DNA of 64,000 bases, taken from Nocardia tengchongensis. GTDB taxonomy: Bacteria > Actinomycetota > Actinomycetes > Mycobacteriales > Mycobacteriaceae. The DNA lies in contig NZ_CP074371.1 in assembly GCF_018362975.1 (NCBI RefSeq), forward strand, positions 4,898,001-4,962,000. Reading direction: 5' to 3'. A program made the position numbers and the translations under genes. This document shows positions 10,426 to 19,428 of this stretch, piece after piece. The notes beneath the pieces are model-generated. The model was not told where the DNA came from. It saw nothing but the letters and a program-made list of their open reading frames with translations, and did not search any database. Every line of letters starts with the position of its first letter. The stretch's first letter is position 1.

Positions 10426-11828
10426 ATGAATGCCGTTGTCACACAGGAAGAACGGCGGGCGGTCGATTCGCGGGTGGTGCTCGGCATCGTCGCGGTCGCG
10501 GTCCTGCTGTCCAGCCTGGACCTGTTCATCGTCAATGTGGCGCTGCCGCGGATCGCCGAGGATTTTTCCGGCGCGCGCATCTCGGGCCTGTCGTGGGTGC
10601 TCAACGCGTACGCGATCGTCTACGCCGCGCTGCTGGTGCCGGCCGGGCGACTCGGTGACCGCAACGGACACAAGATGACCTTCCTGACCGGCCTCGGCGT
10701 CTTCGTGCTCGGGTCGGCGTTGTGCGCGGTGGCCCCGAACACCGGGGCCCTGGTCGCGTTCCGGGTCGTGCAGGCCGCCGGCGCGGCACTGCTCACCCCG
10801 TCCTCGCTGGGGCTGCTCCTGGCGGCGACACCGGCCGAACGGCGGGCGACCGCGGTGCGGCTGTGGGTCGCCTTCGGCGGTCTGGGTGCGGCACTGGGCC
10901 CGGTGCTGGGCGGCTTGCTCGTCGAACTGCATTGGCGCTGGGTGTTTCTGGTGAACGTGCCGCTGGGGATCATCGCGCTGGTGGTGGGCCTGCGGCTGCT
11001 GCCGCGGCCCGCGGGCACCGGCGGGCCACTGCCCGACGGGGTCGGCGCGCTGTCGCTGATCGCATCGGTGGGATCGCTGATTCTCGCGGTGGTGAAGGGG
11101 CAGGACTGGGGCTGGGGATCGGCCGGTGTGCTCGGCGCGATCGCGGCGACCCTGGTCTTCGCGGCGGTCTTCGTGATCTCTTCCCGTCGCCACCACAGCC
11201 CCGTCGTCGATCCGGGCCTGCTGCGGGTCCCGAATTTCACTGTCGTGCTCGCCAATTCGCTGCTGTTCAACTTCGCCTTCGCGGGCATGCTGCTCTCGGC
11301 GGTGCTGTGGATGCAGAACGTCTGGGGTGGTCGGCTCTGAAGACCGGTCTCGGCATCGCACCCGGGCCCTTGGTCGTGCCGGTGGTGGCGATCGCGGCGG
11401 GACCGTTCATCGCCCGGGTGGGTGTGGGCCGAGTCCTGGCCCTCGGCGGGCTGGCGTTCGCGGCCGGAACCATCTGGTGGGCGCAGGCCGTCGCGCTGCA
11501 CGCGAACTACGCGAGCGGCTTGCTCGCCGGCATGCTGCTGACCGGACTCGGCGTCGGCCTGACCCTGCCGACCGGCACCGCCGCCGGCACCTCGGGCCTG
11601 CCTCCCCAGCAGTTCGCGACCGGCTCGGCGGTGCTGACCATGGCCCGGCAGCTCGGAATGGCCGTGGGAGTCGCGGTGCTGGTGGCCGTGCTGGGTTCGC
11701 CGCTGGGCGGGCCGGCGACCCTGGACGCGTTCCGGCACGGCTGGTACGTGATCGCGGGCGCATCCGTGGCGGCGGGCGTGCTGGGCCTGGTCGTGCGCAT
11801 GCCCAAGCCCGCGATCACAACCGGCTAG
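10426..11828 (+). CDS. MFS transporter, DHA2 (14-helix) family, with an apparent frameshift
   Basis: Proton-driven multidrug-type exporter of about 467 residues once corrected. The N-terminal half has the family motifs SLDLFIVNVALPRIA (helix 1), RLGDRNGHK (motif A) and GLGAALGPVLGGLL (motif C). The frame breaks at WMQNVWG: one G added to the run at 11324-11327 restores WMQNVWGWSALKTGL, the expected family sequence. The rest of the protein then reads on to 11828 without a stop. A divergent HxlR regulator probably controls it. The substrate is not predictable. Confidence 0.88.
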
Positions 11829-12418
11829 ACCCGGACCCGTGCGGATTCGGCGAGCAGCTCGACGATCTCGGCGGTGGTGCCCGTCTCGCCGAGTCGCGGG
11901 AAGATCCGTTCGACGCTGTTGCGATGGGCGTCCATGTCCAGGTCGGACATGGCGTCCGTCGCGAGCGTCACGTGGTAGCCGTGCTCGTAGGCGGCCCGGG
12001 CGGTCGACTCCACGCCGAGGCTGGTGGTCAACCCGGCGAGCACGATGTGGGTGACACCGCGGCGGCGTAGTTGCAGGTCGAGGTCGGTGCCGTGGAAAGC
12101 GCCCCACGCCCGCTTGGTCACCGTGACGTCGTCGGGATGGCCGCTCAGCTCGTCGACGATGTCGTCCCAGCCCGCGGGCGGGGAACCCGGGTGCCGCGGA
12201 ATCTCGTTGCGCCCCGGCGGCGCATCCGATCCGTCCGCGCGCGCCGTGACCCGCACCAGGACGACCGGGGCATGGTGTTCGCGAAAGGCCCGGGCCAATT
12301 CGACTGTGCGAGCGACCACCTCGGGGCCGGAGTAGGGGACCGTGGGCGCGGCCACGAGGGCATTCTGCACATCGATGACGACCAGGGCGGTCGAAGAATC
12401 CAGAGCGGTGACCGTCAT
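11825..12418 (-). CDS. Isochorismatase-fold hydrolase lacking the nucleophilic Cys
   Basis: 197 residues of the isochorismatase/cysteine-hydrolase fold. The catalytic Asp is in ALVVIDVQNAL and the Lys in VTKRAWGAFHGTDLD. Where nicotinamidases carry Cys, the sequence is AGLTTSLGVESTARAAYEHG, with Gly in that place, as in true isochorismatases (EntB/PhzD type) and several unassigned relatives. The substrate is unknown. Its start overlaps the stop of the MFS gene by four bases (ATGA), so the two are translationally coupled. A divergent LysR gene is the likely regulator. Confidence 0.85.
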   Translation of the reverse strand: MTVTALDSSTALVVIDVQNALVAAPTVPYSGPEVVARTVELARAFREHHAPVVLVRVTARADGSDAPPGRNEIPRHPGSPPAGWDDIVDELSGHPDDVTVTKRAWGAFHGTDLDLQLRRRGVTHIVLAGLTTSLGVESTARAAYEHGYHVTLATDAMSDLDMDAHRNSVERIFPRLGETGTTAEIVELLAESARVRV

Positions 12419-13674
12419 GAGATCGCGCCTTTCTGCGACAGGGCATGGGAAGTAGTCGCGGCCGGAGGCGCGGGTTCGGGGCGGCGGGGGAGCAGCAGCG
12501 GGCTGGCCAGGATCAGCAGGCCCGCGACCGCGAGGGCGGTGCGGGGGCTGGTCACGCTCGCGAGCAGTCCGCCGAGGGCGCTGAGGACCGCGATGGCGGC
12601 GCCGCTGCCGATCGACCAGGCCGAGAGGGTGCGGGCGATGCGGTCTTTCGGCGTGTGTTCGAGTCGATAGGTGGCCAGTACCGGGTTGTACAGGCTCATG
12701 CTGATGATGATCGCGAGCTCGACGACGATCACGGTCAGCAGGCCCGGGACACCGGGCTGCACGAAGACGAGGCCGATCAACCAGATGGCGCGCAGCGCGC
12801 CGACGGTGCGCAAGACGCGGATTTGGCCGTAGCGCTTCACGACTCGGCCCGCCAGGCGTGAGCCGACCAGGCCGCCGAGGCAGGGCGCGGCGAAGGCGAG
12901 GCCGTATTGCCAAGGGCTGAAGCCGAGTTCGCGCAGCAGCAGGACGGCCAGCAGCGGTTCGGTGGCCATGATCAGTCCGCTGACGAGCAACTGGTTGAGG
13001 TAGAGGGCCCGCAGACCGGGATGATTCAGTAGGTGCCGCCAGCCTTCGAGCAGGTCGGCGATGCGCAGCGGGCTCGCGCTGTTCCGCTGCGGGCGTTCTT
13101 CGCTGCCTCGGATCGCGGTGACTGCGAAGGCCGACAGCAGGTAGCTCAGCGCATCGGCGATCACGGTGACGACCGGTCCGAATATGCCGATCGCCGCGCC
13201 GCCCAGCGGTGGACCGACTGCGATGGAACTCCAATTGGTCGACTCGAATCTCGAATTCGCGACCAGCAGATCGTCCGGGCGGACGAGAGCCTTCAGATAC
13301 GCACCGCTCGCGGCGCCGAAGGCGATCTTGGCCGCCGCGATCACGGCCGAGACGATCATCAGCTGAATGAACCCGAGGTGGCCGAGGGCGTAGGCGATCG
13401 GGATCGTCGCCATGACCGCGAAACGCAGCAGATCCATCGCGATCATCACCGGTCGTTTGCGCTGGAACTCGACCCACGGGCCGAGCGGCAACGCGACCAG
13501 CGCGCCCACCGCGGGCCCCACCGCCGCCAGCGCGGACACCTGAATGGGGCTGGCATGCAACACCGTGACGGCGATCAGCGGTAGTGCGCCGAATCCGAGC
13601 CCGGAGCCGTAGGCGCTGACCGCGTAAGAGGCCCACAGCCATCCGAATTCGCGGCCCAGGTCTCGTCTGGCCAT
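12415..13674 (-). CDS. MFS transporter
   Basis: 419 residues with about 12 membrane helices, of the macrolide-efflux-like MFS group. It opens with WLWASYAVSAYGSGLGFGALPL and has the basic loop after helix 2 (GPWVEFQRKRPVMIAMDLLR). It is followed without a gap by the isochorismatase-fold gene, so efflux or uptake and hydrolysis of the same small molecule is a reasonable guess. A LysR gene lies divergent 126 bases away with inverted repeats between. Confidence 0.88.
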   Translation of the reverse strand: MARRDLGREFGWLWASYAVSAYGSGLGFGALPLIAVTVLHASPIQVSALAAVGPAVGALVALPLGPWVEFQRKRPVMIAMDLLRFAVMATIPIAYALGHLGFIQLMIVSAVIAAAKIAFGAASGAYLKALVRPDDLLVANSRFESTNWSSIAVGPPLGGAAIGIFGPVVTVIADALSYLLSAFAVTAIRGSEERPQRNSASPLRIADLLEGWRHLLNHPGLRALYLNQLLVSGLIMATEPLLAVLLLRELGFSPWQYGLAFAAPCLGGLVGSRLAGRVVKRYGQIRVLRTVGALRAIWLIGLVFVQPGVPGLLTVIVVELAIIISMSLYNPVLATYRLEHTPKDRIARTLSAWSIGSGAAIAVLSALGGLLASVTSPRTALAVAGLLILASPLLLPRRPEPAPPAATTSHALSQKGAIS

Positions 13675-13694
13675 CACGTTGTGTACCTCCCGAA

Positions 13695-13785
13695 CAACCC
13701 GCTGTTGACAGCGGTGATCCAAGCAAGGCGGGGAAGGCCGGATCAAACAACCGATCGATCGGCGAGCCACAACCAACCGTTGTGG
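13695..13785. promoter_or_regulatory. Putative LysR operator region with repeated CAAC-N5-GTTG
   Basis: CCACAAC-CAACC-GTTGTGG (13767-13785) is a perfect 7-base inverted repeat just before the LysR start. The same CAAC-N5-GTTG core recurs at 13695-13707 on the transporter side. CCGATCGATCGG (13751-13762), a perfect 12-base palindrome, lies between them. Confidence 0.45.
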
Positions 13786-13800
13786 GCGTACGGTGATCCG

Positions 13801-14751
13801 GTGGATCTTACCGGCGTGCGCACCTTCGTCGTGGTCGCCGAGGCCGGCCGGTTCCAGGAAGCCGCCTTCGAGCTGTCGATCACCCAGCAGGCGGTCTCCA
13901 AACGCATTGCGGCGCTGGAGAAATACCTGGGCGTGCGCCTGTTCGCCCGCACCGCGCGCGGCGCCGAGCTCACCATCGACGGGCGGGCGTTCCTGCCGCA
14001 CGCGCGAGAACTGCTGCGGGTCGCCGACCGCGCCGACGCCTCCGTGCGTCCCGGCCGGCGCGCGTTGCGCGTGGATGTGGTCAATCGGCGCGTGGTCATG
14101 GCGACGTTGATGCAGGACTTCCACCGTGCCCATCCCGACATCGCGCTCGATATCGTCACCCTCGAGGGTGACGCCGACGCCGCGATCGCGGCGGTCGAGG
14201 CGGGCACGATCGACGCCACTTTCCATGCCGTCCCGGTCCGCCGGCAGCTGCCCGCCGCGGTCGCCGCCGCCCGGGTGCTCGACGAGCCGCACGAACTGCT
14301 CATCGGCCCCCGCCACCCGTTCGCCAATGCCCATGCGGTGACGCCCGCGCAGCTGGCCGGACATCGCATCTGGATGCCCGGCCTGCCCACGCACGGCGAG
14401 GTGGCCGACTACTTCGCCGAGCTCACCGCTACGTTCGGGTTCACCATCGACCGGCTGGGTCCGGTCTTCTCGAAGGAGGCGCTGCTCGAGGAGATCGCCG
14501 ACTCCGCGAGCCTGGCGACGTTGGTCGGCGTGGGCACCCGGTACCTGTGGCCGGACAGCTACGACCTGCGCCGCATCCCCGTGCGTGATCCGGCGCTGGT
14601 CTATCCGCTGTCGATGATCTGGCGCACCGACAATCCGCACCCCGCGCTCACCGCCCTCCGCGACCATCTCGACGTGCGACGGACGATCTCGCCGGCCGGT
14701 GAGATCTGGCTGCCGACATGGGCGCAACGCATCCCCGGGGCCGCGGACTGA
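13801..14751 (+). CDS. LysR-family transcriptional regulator
   Basis: 316 residues from a GTG start (VDLTGVRTFVVVAEAGRFQEA). The helix-turn-helix spans residues 1-60 (AFELSITQQAVSKRIAALEK, YLGVRLFARTARGAELTIDG). A periplasmic-binding-like effector domain follows from about residue 85 to 290. Codons further upstream would translate operator DNA, so they were rejected as coding. The gene is divergent from the MFS and isochorismatase pair and probably regulates it. Confidence 0.9.
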   Translation: MDLTGVRTFVVVAEAGRFQEAAFELSITQQAVSKRIAALEKYLGVRLFARTARGAELTIDGRAFLPHARELLRVADRADASVRPGRRALRVDVVNRRVVMATLMQDFHRAHPDIALDIVTLEGDADAAIAAVEAGTIDATFHAVPVRRQLPAAVAAARVLDEPHELLIGPRHPFANAHAVTPAQLAGHRIWMPGLPTHGEVADYFAELTATFGFTIDRLGPVFSKEALLEEIADSASLATLVGVGTRYLWPDSYDLRRIPVRDPALVYPLSMIWRTDNPHPALTALRDHLDVRRTISPAGEIWLPTWAQRIPGAAD

Positions 14752-14770
14752 CGCCCGCTAGGCTGCGCCA

Positions 14771-15181
14771 ATGCGGACGGAGCGGGAGCAGCGGCTGATC
14801 GACACGGTGGCGTGGGTGCGGATCGAGGGCGGGAGGATCCTGTGCGCGCGGCCGAGCGGCAAGGACGACTTTTATATTCCGGGCGGCAAACGTGAAGGGG
14901 CGGAGACGGATCTGCAGACCCTCGTGCGCGAGATCCGCGAGGAGTTGACGGTCGAGATCGCCCCCGAGACGGTCGCGCACGTCGGCACCTACGAGGCGCT
15001 GATCCCCGAGGCGGTGGTGCGCATGGCCTGCTATACCGCCGACTACACCGGCACCATCGCGGTCAGCAGCGAGATCGAGGAGATCGCGTGGTTCAGCTAC
15101 GCCGATCGACCGCACGTACCGCCCGTGGACCAGCTGCTATTCGACGATCTGCACGCCGACGGCCTGCTCTCGGCCCACTGA
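14771..15181 (+). CDS. NUDIX hydrolase
   Basis: 136 residues. The Nudix box is present as GGKREGAETDLQTLVREIRE followed by EL, with the REIREEL metal-binding glutamates intact. An MPGGK-like entry (YIPGGK) precedes it. Such proteins hydrolyse nucleoside diphosphate derivatives; the substrate cannot be told. It starts 19 bases after the LysR gene on the same strand and may be co-transcribed with it. Confidence 0.9.
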   Translation: MRTEREQRLIDTVAWVRIEGGRILCARPSGKDDFYIPGGKREGAETDLQTLVREIREELTVEIAPETVAHVGTYEALIPEAVVRMACYTADYTGTIAVSSEIEEIAWFSYADRPHVPPVDQLLFDDLHADGLLSAH

Positions 15182-15195
15182 CCGTTCCCGGCAAC

Positions 15196-15265
15196 TAGAA
15201 CATGTTGTTGACAGTGACCTATAGGTAGTCATCGAGAGACTGGTCCGAATGTAGAACATGTTCTA
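15196..15265 (+). promoter_or_regulatory. KstR-like operator pair upstream of the nitronate monooxygenase
   Basis: TAGAACATGTTCTA (15252-15265) fits the published KstR consensus TNNAACNNGTTNNA at every fixed base. A second copy, TAGAACATGTTGTT (15196-15209), departs only at the last fixed position. The copies are 56 bases apart and 55-125 bases before the start codon. KstR is the TetR-type repressor of sterol catabolism genes in mycolate actinomycetes. Confidence 0.55.
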
Positions 15266-15320
15266 GTGTGGTGGGCACAACATTTCCAGTGCCGGAAAGT
15301 TCAGAGGAGCCCACCACACC

Positions 15321-16442
15321 ATGCGTACCGAGATCTGCGATCGCCTCGGCATCGACGTACCCATCTTCGCTTTCACCCACTGCCGGGACGTGGCCGCCGC
15401 GGTCAGCAATGCGGGTGGTCTGGGCGTGCTCGGCGCGGTCGGCTTCACCGCGGAGCAGCTCGAGGTCGAGCTGCAGTGGCTCGACGAGCACGTGCAGGGC
15501 GTCTACGGCGTCGACCTGGTCATCCCCTCCAAGTACGAGGGCAAGGGCGTCGAGGGCCTGAGCCCCGAGGAGCTGGAAGCCCAGCTGGCCAAGCTGGTTC
15601 CGCAGGGCCACCGCGACTTCGCCGAGAAGATCCTCAACGACCACGGCGTGCCGCACCTGCCGCCGGAGGAGAAGCACAACCAGCTGCTGGGCTGGACCGC
15701 CACCACGGTCGCCCCGCAGATCGAGGTCATCCTCAACCACCCCAAGGCCAAGCTGGTCGCCAACGCGCTGGGCACCCCGCCCGATGACGTGATCAAGCAG
15801 ATCCAGGACTCCGGCCGCCTGATCGGCGCGCTGTGCGGTTCGGTCAAGCATGCGCTCAACCACAAGAACGCCGGACTGGACTTCGTGGTCATGCAGGGCA
15901 CCGAGGGCGGCGGCCACTGCGGCGAGATCGCCTCGGTGGTGCTGTGGCCGCAGGTCGTCGACGCGATCGGCGACATGCCGGCGCTGGCGGCCGGTGGTAT
16001 CGGCAATGGCCGTCAGGTCGCCGCGGCCCTCGCCATGGGCGCGGCGGGCGCGTGGACCGGTTCGCTGTGGCTGACCGTCGAGGAGGCCAATGTGCCGCCC
16101 GCGCAGATGCAGACCTACATCGACGCCTCCAGCTCCGACACCGTGCGTTCGCGCTCGTGGACCGGCAAGCCGTGCCGCATGCTCAAGAACGACTGGACCG
16201 AGGCCTGGGAGGCCGAGGACACCCCGAACCCGCTCGGCATGCCGCTGCAGATGATGGTCGCCCTCGACGGCGTCAAGCGCGGCCACCGCTACCCCGAGCA
16301 GGCCAAGGACGTGAACTTCAACCCGGTCGGCCAGGTCGTCGGCATGATGAACAAGATGGAGCGTTCCGCGGACGTGGTCCAGCGCCTCATCGCCGAGTAC
16401 CTGGAGGCGTGCGAGCGCCTCAACAAGCTCAATAACGCCTGA
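15321..16442 (+). CDS. Nitronate monooxygenase (2-nitropropane dioxygenase family)
   Basis: FMN-dependent TIM-barrel enzyme of 373 residues. FMN-binding segments are VSNAGGLGVLGAVG near the N-terminus, the VMQGTEGGGHCGEI loop and PALAAGGIGNGRQVAAALAM, which binds the phosphate. Members oxidise alkyl nitronates; some relatives in mycolate actinomycetes act instead in sterol side-chain or ring degradation. The KstR-like boxes upstream suggest that second context here. An AGAGGAG stretch precedes the start at 15321. The gene is single and ends at a hairpin. Confidence 0.9.
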   Translation: MRTEICDRLGIDVPIFAFTHCRDVAAAVSNAGGLGVLGAVGFTAEQLEVELQWLDEHVQGVYGVDLVIPSKYEGKGVEGLSPEELEAQLAKLVPQGHRDFAEKILNDHGVPHLPPEEKHNQLLGWTATTVAPQIEVILNHPKAKLVANALGTPPDDVIKQIQDSGRLIGALCGSVKHALNHKNAGLDFVVMQGTEGGGHCGEIASVVLWPQVVDAIGDMPALAAGGIGNGRQVAAALAMGAAGAWTGSLWLTVEEANVPPAQMQTYIDASSSDTVRSRSWTGKPCRMLKNDWTEAWEAEDTPNPLGMPLQMMVALDGVKRGHRYPEQAKDVNFNPVGQVVGMMNKMERSADVVQRLIAEYLEACERLNKLNNA

Positions 16443-16460
16443 TACTCAGGAACTTTCGGC

Positions 16461-16485
16461 GCGCCGGGTAGCTACTACCCGGCGC
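16461..16485 (+). terminator. Hairpin terminator after the nitronate monooxygenase gene
   Basis: Perfect 11-base arms (16461-16471 and 16475-16485) with a 3-base loop, 18 bases after the stop. Confidence 0.7.
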
Positions 16486-16644
16486 CGTCGTATATCCGCA
16501 GGTGGGGGCGCGGGAAGGGCTGCGCCGCCATTGTTTTCGATCTTCGCCGGACCCACCATGGAGTCACGGCGGGTGTGACACAGGTCTCCGAACCTCGCGT
16601 GCGACTTGCCGATTCGGGTCGCCGATTGCGAAGGTTTGCGGGAT

Positions 16645-17469
16645 ATGTTGCGCACAAATCCATTACGCCTGTCGGACCGACTGTCCCCGGCCCAGCGCCG
16701 CCTGCTGAAAGCGGTCGTATCGCTATTGATCGTGGTCGCGCTGGCCGTTGCGATCACCATCCTCGAAAAGCGCGGCGGCACAGACAAGCCGGATTCGAGT
16801 GGCCCGCCGATTCCCGATCGCGGCGCGCAACCGGCCGGATCGGCCAAGGAGATCAACGCGCTGCTGGGCAAACTGAAGGTGGCCGACGAATTGCCGATGA
16901 CCGGCTATTCGCGTGACCGCTTCCCGCACTGGGACACCGACAAGCCCGAGCATGGTTTCGGTGACGCCCTCGCGCAATACAGCCGCTGCACCACCCGCGA
17001 GGTGGTGCTGCTGCGCGACGCGACCGGACCGGTGAAACTGGATCCGAGCAGCTGCAAATTCAGCGGCCTCGGCGCCAATGCGGGCTGGCGAGACCAGTAC
17101 GGGGTCATGGACAAGAAGACCAACGCCCTCAAGCCCTACAAGTGGACCACCGATTCGTCGGGCCTGGACATCGACCACATCGTGGCGCTGGCCGAGGCGT
17201 GGCGGTCGGGCGCCGCGAAACTCGACGACGATACCCGCCGCCATATCGCCAATGACGCGCTGAACCTGGTGATTTCCGATCCCACCGCCAACCGTTCCAA
17301 GGGTGACCAGGATCCGTCCAGCTACCTGCCGCCCGGAAACTTCCGGTGCGCCTATATCGGGCACTACATCCAGGTGAAACTAAAGTACGGATTGAACGTC
17401 GACACCAAGGAACAGTCCGCATTGCAGACAGCGGTGAAGGACTGCATCAGCAAGGGAGAGTTCACATAG
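16645..17469 (+). CDS. Membrane-anchored or secreted HNH-type nuclease (DUF1524-like)
   Basis: 274 residues. A single hydrophobic helix near residues 22-41 (LLKAVVSLLIVVALAVAITI) after a basic start acts as signal or anchor, so the enzyme domain lies outside the cell. The C-terminal half has the HNH pattern: LDIDHIVALAEAW, NDALNLVISDPTANRSKGD, then DPSSYLPP. Such extracellular nucleases are common in actinomycetes and may serve in DNA scavenging. No clear Shine-Dalgarno site is seen; an ATG at 16606 is the alternative start. Confidence 0.85.
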   Translation: MLRTNPLRLSDRLSPAQRRLLKAVVSLLIVVALAVAITILEKRGGTDKPDSSGPPIPDRGAQPAGSAKEINALLGKLKVADELPMTGYSRDRFPHWDTDKPEHGFGDALAQYSRCTTREVVLLRDATGPVKLDPSSCKFSGLGANAGWRDQYGVMDKKTNALKPYKWTTDSSGLDIDHIVALAEAWRSGAAKLDDDTRRHIANDALNLVISDPTANRSKGDQDPSSYLPPGNFRCAYIGHYIQVKLKYGLNVDTKEQSALQTAVKDCISKGEFT

Positions 17470-17504
17470 TCGCCATCGTCGAAATCCAGACCGAGGCAGC
17501 CGTC

Positions 17505-17729
17505 ATGACCCGGGAAGAGGGAACGGTCTCCGGGGATCTCGATGTGACGCTGGACTACTCGGGCCACGGGCTCGTGCGCTATCGCGGTACCGCCACCTGG
17601 TACACCATCGGAAATCTGGAGGACGAGGAGCCGCGCAGCTGGACCAGCGTGCAGGATCTGGCCACCGCCATCGAGGACGAAAGCGGTGGCCGCGACGCCA
17701 CGGGCAACGTGACGCCGTTCGAGGCGTGA
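17505..17729 (+). CDS. Small hypothetical protein
   Basis: 74 acidic residues from the ATG at 17505, no family recognised. The composition is mostly beta-prone (GDLDVTLDYSGHGLVRYRG, ATWYTIGNL) with a soluble acidic tail. The frame is open back towards the HNH gene stop and has actinomycete codon use, which supports it as real. It may be co-transcribed with the nuclease gene 35 bases upstream. Confidence 0.6.
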   Translation: MTREEGTVSGDLDVTLDYSGHGLVRYRGTATWYTIGNLEDEEPRSWTSVQDLATAIEDESGGRDATGNVTPFEA

Positions 17730-17732
17730 ACG

Positions 17733-18182
17733 CTAGTCGCGCACGGCTTTCAGGGCCTCGGCACGGGCCTTGACTCCGTCGGTCATGCCGGTGAAGCCCT
17801 TGCGCAGGGCGCCGCCGAGCAGTCCGCCGACCACCACCGATAGCGGGCCGTTGAGCTGGAAGTGCGAGTCGTAGCGGGTGCGTCCGTCGCCGAGATCGGT
17901 GATCAGGTGCGAACGTTCGCTGCTGAGCACGCCCAGCGGCGCGGGCTTCATGTTGTAGCTGAATTCGCGTTCCGGGGTGCAGGACCGGATGAATTCACGT
18001 TGCTGCTTGGGCGGTCCGACCAGCTTGACCCGCATATCGATGGGCGATCCGGGTTCCAGGGTGGTCTTGCACTCCAGCACGAAGGGGTTCCATTCCCCGT
18101 ACGCGTCCACGTCGGTGAGCACCTGCCACACCAGTGCGGCGGGTGCGTCGATCTCCACGCTTTTGTCGATGACGAAGGCCAT
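17733..18182 (-). CDS. SRPBCC (START-like) family protein
   Basis: 149 residues. It has the START/Bet v1-like opening IDKSVEIDAPAALVWQVLTD followed by VDAYGEWNPFV, typical of polyketide cyclase/dehydrase-like SRPBCC proteins that bind a hydrophobic ligand in a beta-barrel cavity. The C-terminal helix is GALRKGFTGMTDGVKARAEAL. No ligand can be assigned. It is a single gene, divergent from the DUF418 gene. Confidence 0.85.
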   Translation of the reverse strand: MAFVIDKSVEIDAPAALVWQVLTDVDAYGEWNPFVLECKTTLEPGSPIDMRVKLVGPPKQQREFIRSCTPEREFSYNMKPAPLGVLSSERSHLITDLGDGRTRYDSHFQLNGPLSVVVGGLLGGALRKGFTGMTDGVKARAEALKAVRD

Positions 18183-18300
18183 GGGGGAACAATACTGAAA
18201 CCAGTTCCAGAAGGTGGGGTCGGTCTCACTCCGTGGCGGGAGCGCGGTCTCACCCCGGCGGGGGATCCCCGCGACGGCGCGGCGATCGTACGGTCCGGAC

Positions 18301-19428
18301 ATGACGGACGAGCGGGCCATACCGGCGGTACCGAGACTGCGGGAACTCGACGCGCTGCGCGGATTCGCCCTCGGCGGAATCCTTCTGGTCAACATCGAGA
18401 TCATGTCGGACCCGAGCGGATTCGTCCCCGGTGCCGCGATGACGGTGTCGGAGGCGTTGTTCCACAACAAGTTCTATGTGTTGTTCTCGTTTCTGTTCGG
18501 CTATTCGCTGACGATGCAGTTCCGATCGGCCGAACGGGCGGGGGCGAGCGGGCGCGGGCGCACCGTGCGACGGTGCCTGGCGCTGATGGCCATCGGGGTG
18601 GTGCACGCGGTGTTCTTCTTCACCGGTGATGTGTTGTTCGGCTACGGGGCGATCGGGCTGGTGTTGCTCGCGCTCGGCCGGCTGCGGCCGCGGGGCGCGC
18701 TCCAGGTCGCGGCCGCCCTGTACGGGATCGGCACGCTGATCATCGCGGTGATGGCGGTCGCGGGACGGGACGCCGGCGTCTCCGCCGCGGAACGTGAACG
18801 ACTGCTCGACATCGCGCGGGCAGGCTGGGGGACCGCTGCCGCCTGGCGATGGGAGCTGTTCACGGATCGGCTGCCAACCTTCCTGCTGTTCGGTCTGTTC
18901 AACGTCCTGCCGCTGTTCCTCGTGGGCCTCGCCGCGGGCAAGGCGCGGCTGCTCGAATCGCCGGCGCGGTATCTGCCGTGGCTGCCCGGTGTGCAGTGGA
19001 TCGGTTTCGGTATCGGACTGCCGATTTCGGCACTCGATGCAATGACGCACTGGCCGCCACTGGCGGGTCTCTCGGTGATGGCTGGTCCGCTGGTGGCCGC
19101 GGCCTACGGGGCGACGCTCTTGCGGATCATCCACAGCCATCCTCGGGTGACCGATGTCTTCGCACCCGCCGGCCGGATCGCCGCCACCGTCTACGTCGGC
19201 CAATCACTGATCACGTCGCTGATCTTCACCGGCTACGGTTTCGGCCTGGCGGGCCGCTTGTCGGACTGGACGGTCCTGGCGCTAGCGGTTGTTCTCTACG
19301 CCGCGCAATTGGCCCTCGCCTCCCGCTGGACCCGGCAGCACCGCTACGGCCCGATCGAATACGCTGCTGCGCGCAATCACCTACGGCCCCAACCGCGTAC
19401 GCCCGGCCCCCGTACCGTCGAATCATGA
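18301..19428 (+). CDS. DUF418 domain membrane protein
   Basis: 375 residues with about nine membrane helices. The start motif LRELDALRGFALGGILLVNI is the family hallmark (R-x-x-x-L-D-x-L-R-G), and the DUF418 domain proper lies in the C-terminal third (VFAPAGRIAATVYVGQSLIT). The function of the family is unknown; it is related to acyltransferase-3-type membrane proteins. Its stop overlaps the start of the NUDIX gene by four bases (ATGA). Confidence 0.9.
   Translation: MTDERAIPAVPRLRELDALRGFALGGILLVNIEIMSDPSGFVPGAAMTVSEALFHNKFYVLFSFLFGYSLTMQFRSAERAGASGRGRTVRRCLALMAIGVVHAVFFFTGDVLFGYGAIGLVLLALGRLRPRGALQVAAALYGIGTLIIAVMAVAGRDAGVSAAERERLLDIARAGWGTAAAWRWELFTDRLPTFLLFGLFNVLPLFLVGLAAGKARLLESPARYLPWLPGVQWIGFGIGLPISALDAMTHWPPLAGLSVMAGPLVAAAYGATLLRIIHSHPRVTDVFAPAGRIAATVYVGQSLITSLIFTGYGFGLAGRLSDWTVLALAVVLYAAQLALASRWTRQHRYGPIEYAAARNHLRPQPRTPGPRTVES

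Noticed and set aside
11825..13750. Long minus-strand frame joining the isochorismatase-fold gene to sequence upstream
   Set aside because: The upstream part is out of frame with the MFS gene that clearly occupies that strand; only the last 197 residues have a family match.
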